DNA of 7,463 nucleotides from Sphingomonadaceae bacterium (lineage in GTDB: Bacteria > Pseudomonadota > Alphaproteobacteria > Sphingomonadales > Sphingomonadaceae), in NCBI GenBank assembly GCA_016742125.1, contig JACVCM010000117.1:1-7463 (forward strand), given 5' to 3'. A model generated the notes under the pieces. That model saw only the letters and a program-made list of their open reading frames with translations, was not told the DNA's origin and ran no database searches. Positions 6,947 through 7,463 of the stretch are shown one piece after another. The translations under genes were made by a program, and so were the position numbers. Each line of letters starts with the position of its first letter. Position 1 is the first letter of the stretch.

Positions 6947-6979
6947 GCGCTTCTACGGGGGTGGGAGTTTTAGAAGCGC
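6947..6979. repeat. Second inverted repeat spanning the barrel-gene stop codon
   Basis: GCGCTTCTA (6947-6955) and TAGAAGCGC (6971-6979) are perfect 9-bp inverted arms separated by 15 bases. The right arm contains most of the barrel gene's stop codon, and the left arm begins two bases from the terminator stem. It may form a hairpin in transcripts of either strand, but no U-run follows on either side, so I do not call it a terminator. Confidence 0.5.
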
Positions 6980-7463
6980 AAACCTGCGGTCATCATCGCC
7001 TGATGTCGACTGCTGTCGAAATCTGCATCGGCAAACGCGCCATAGTCGGAGTAGCGATATTCGATCCGGGCGAATGGCTGGCCAAGATCAAACTCTATGC
7101 CGGCACCAAGGCGCCAGCCATCACTATTACCTCCTGTTTTCTCAACCTCGTCATCGGTGGTGTAGGCCAATGTGAATCGTTGGTTGGTGTACCCGCCCTT
7201 GGCAAAGACCATGGCCTTGTCGCTGACCTTCACGCCAATCCGCAGACCGGCATAGATGTCGCGGCCAGCCGCCAGAGCGAATGCATCGACATCTTCGAGG
7301 ACATCCGTGGTTGTGGCGCTAACCGAACTGTCGGTAATTTCGGCCTCGATCCCAAGCACGATGCTGTCGAGATTGAAATCGTAACCGAGCGCAAAGCCAT
7401 ATGCGATGCCGTCGGCACTGCCGTCGTCCTCCCCGCTACCGGAAGCGAAGCGGTCATAGCCAG
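6970..7463 (-). CDS. Outer-membrane beta-barrel protein (Omp25/Omp31-like porin family), 5' end outside window
   Basis: The frame is open from the right edge to TAA 6972-6970, giving the last 163 residues. Alternating hydrophobic/polar strands are visible: AYGFALGYDFNL, IVLGIEAEI, IYAGLRIGVKV, AMVFAKGGYTN, WRLGAGIEFDL, FARIEYRYSDYG, and the terminal AMMTAGLRF ending in Phe, the standard C-terminal signal for barrel assembly. The GxGIEF and RIEYRYSDYG patterns match small 8-stranded barrels of the Omp25/Omp31/opacity type (PF13505-like). The signal peptide, first strands and promoter lie outside. It is convergent with the LytTR regulator, leaving 72 bases between their stops, so it is probably an unrelated transcription unit. 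Its specific role, structural or porin, cannot be told. An internal GTG at 7359 could be taken as a start but lies within a strand. Confidence 0.88.
   Translation of the reverse strand, partial: GYDRFASGSGEDDGSADGIAYGFALGYDFNLDSIVLGIEAEITDSSVSATTTDVLEDVDAFALAAGRDIYAGLRIGVKVSDKAMVFAKGGYTNQRFTLAYTTDDEVEKTGGNSDGWRLGAGIEFDLGQPFARIEYRYSDYGAFADADFDSSRHQAMMTAGLRF

Noticed and set aside
6898..6969. Plus-strand intrinsic terminator for the response-regulator operon
   Set aside because: The hairpin has a mismatch on this strand and no U-run follows it.
1..7463. tRNA, rRNA, CRISPR array, insertion sequence or attachment site
   Set aside because: No regularly spaced repeats, transposase-like frame, terminal inverted repeats or tRNA-like cloverleaf were seen.

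Overview
The window looks like a piece of a high-GC Alphaproteobacterial chromosome, most likely from a sphingomonad (Sphingomonadales). The clues are the base composition, a TonB-dependent receptor of the type these bacteria carry in large numbers, a FecI/FecR-type surface-signalling set and a LytS/LytTR-type two-component pair. This assignment is inferred from gene content and style, not from a marker gene.

Layout. Positions 1-3912 hold a minus-strand operon read right to left: an ECF sigma factor (FecI type, 3400-3912), a FecR-type anti-sigma/sigma regulator (2415-3362, or from a GTG at 3398), and a TonB-dependent outer-membrane receptor with an N-terminal STN signalling domain (from 2431 off the left edge). 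The receptor frame stays open for 810 codons to the window edge. Positions 3913-4274 are a divergent intergenic region with several short dyads. A plus-strand operon follows: an unrecognised probable lipoprotein (4275-4985), a LytS-like (PF06580 type) membrane histidine kinase (from 4985) and a LytTR response regulator (6145-6897). A convergent outer-membrane beta-barrel gene (stop at 6970) enters from the right edge, with a clear intrinsic terminator at 6916-6945.

How the genes work together. By family knowledge, the receptor's periplasmic STN domain should signal substrate occupancy to FecR, which controls the sigma factor, which in turn transcribes the receptor operon. The plus-strand operon is a second sensory pathway: kinase to LytTR regulator, with a lipoprotein coupled in front of the kinase. 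Whether the two divergent units share a signal is inference from position only.

The most notable observation is an in-frame TAG at 6059-6061 inside the kinase gene. The same frame continues for 28 codons that look like the missing end of the ATPase domain and stop in an ATGA overlap with the response-regulator start. The kinase is therefore either a recent nonsense allele, a sequencing error, or read through.
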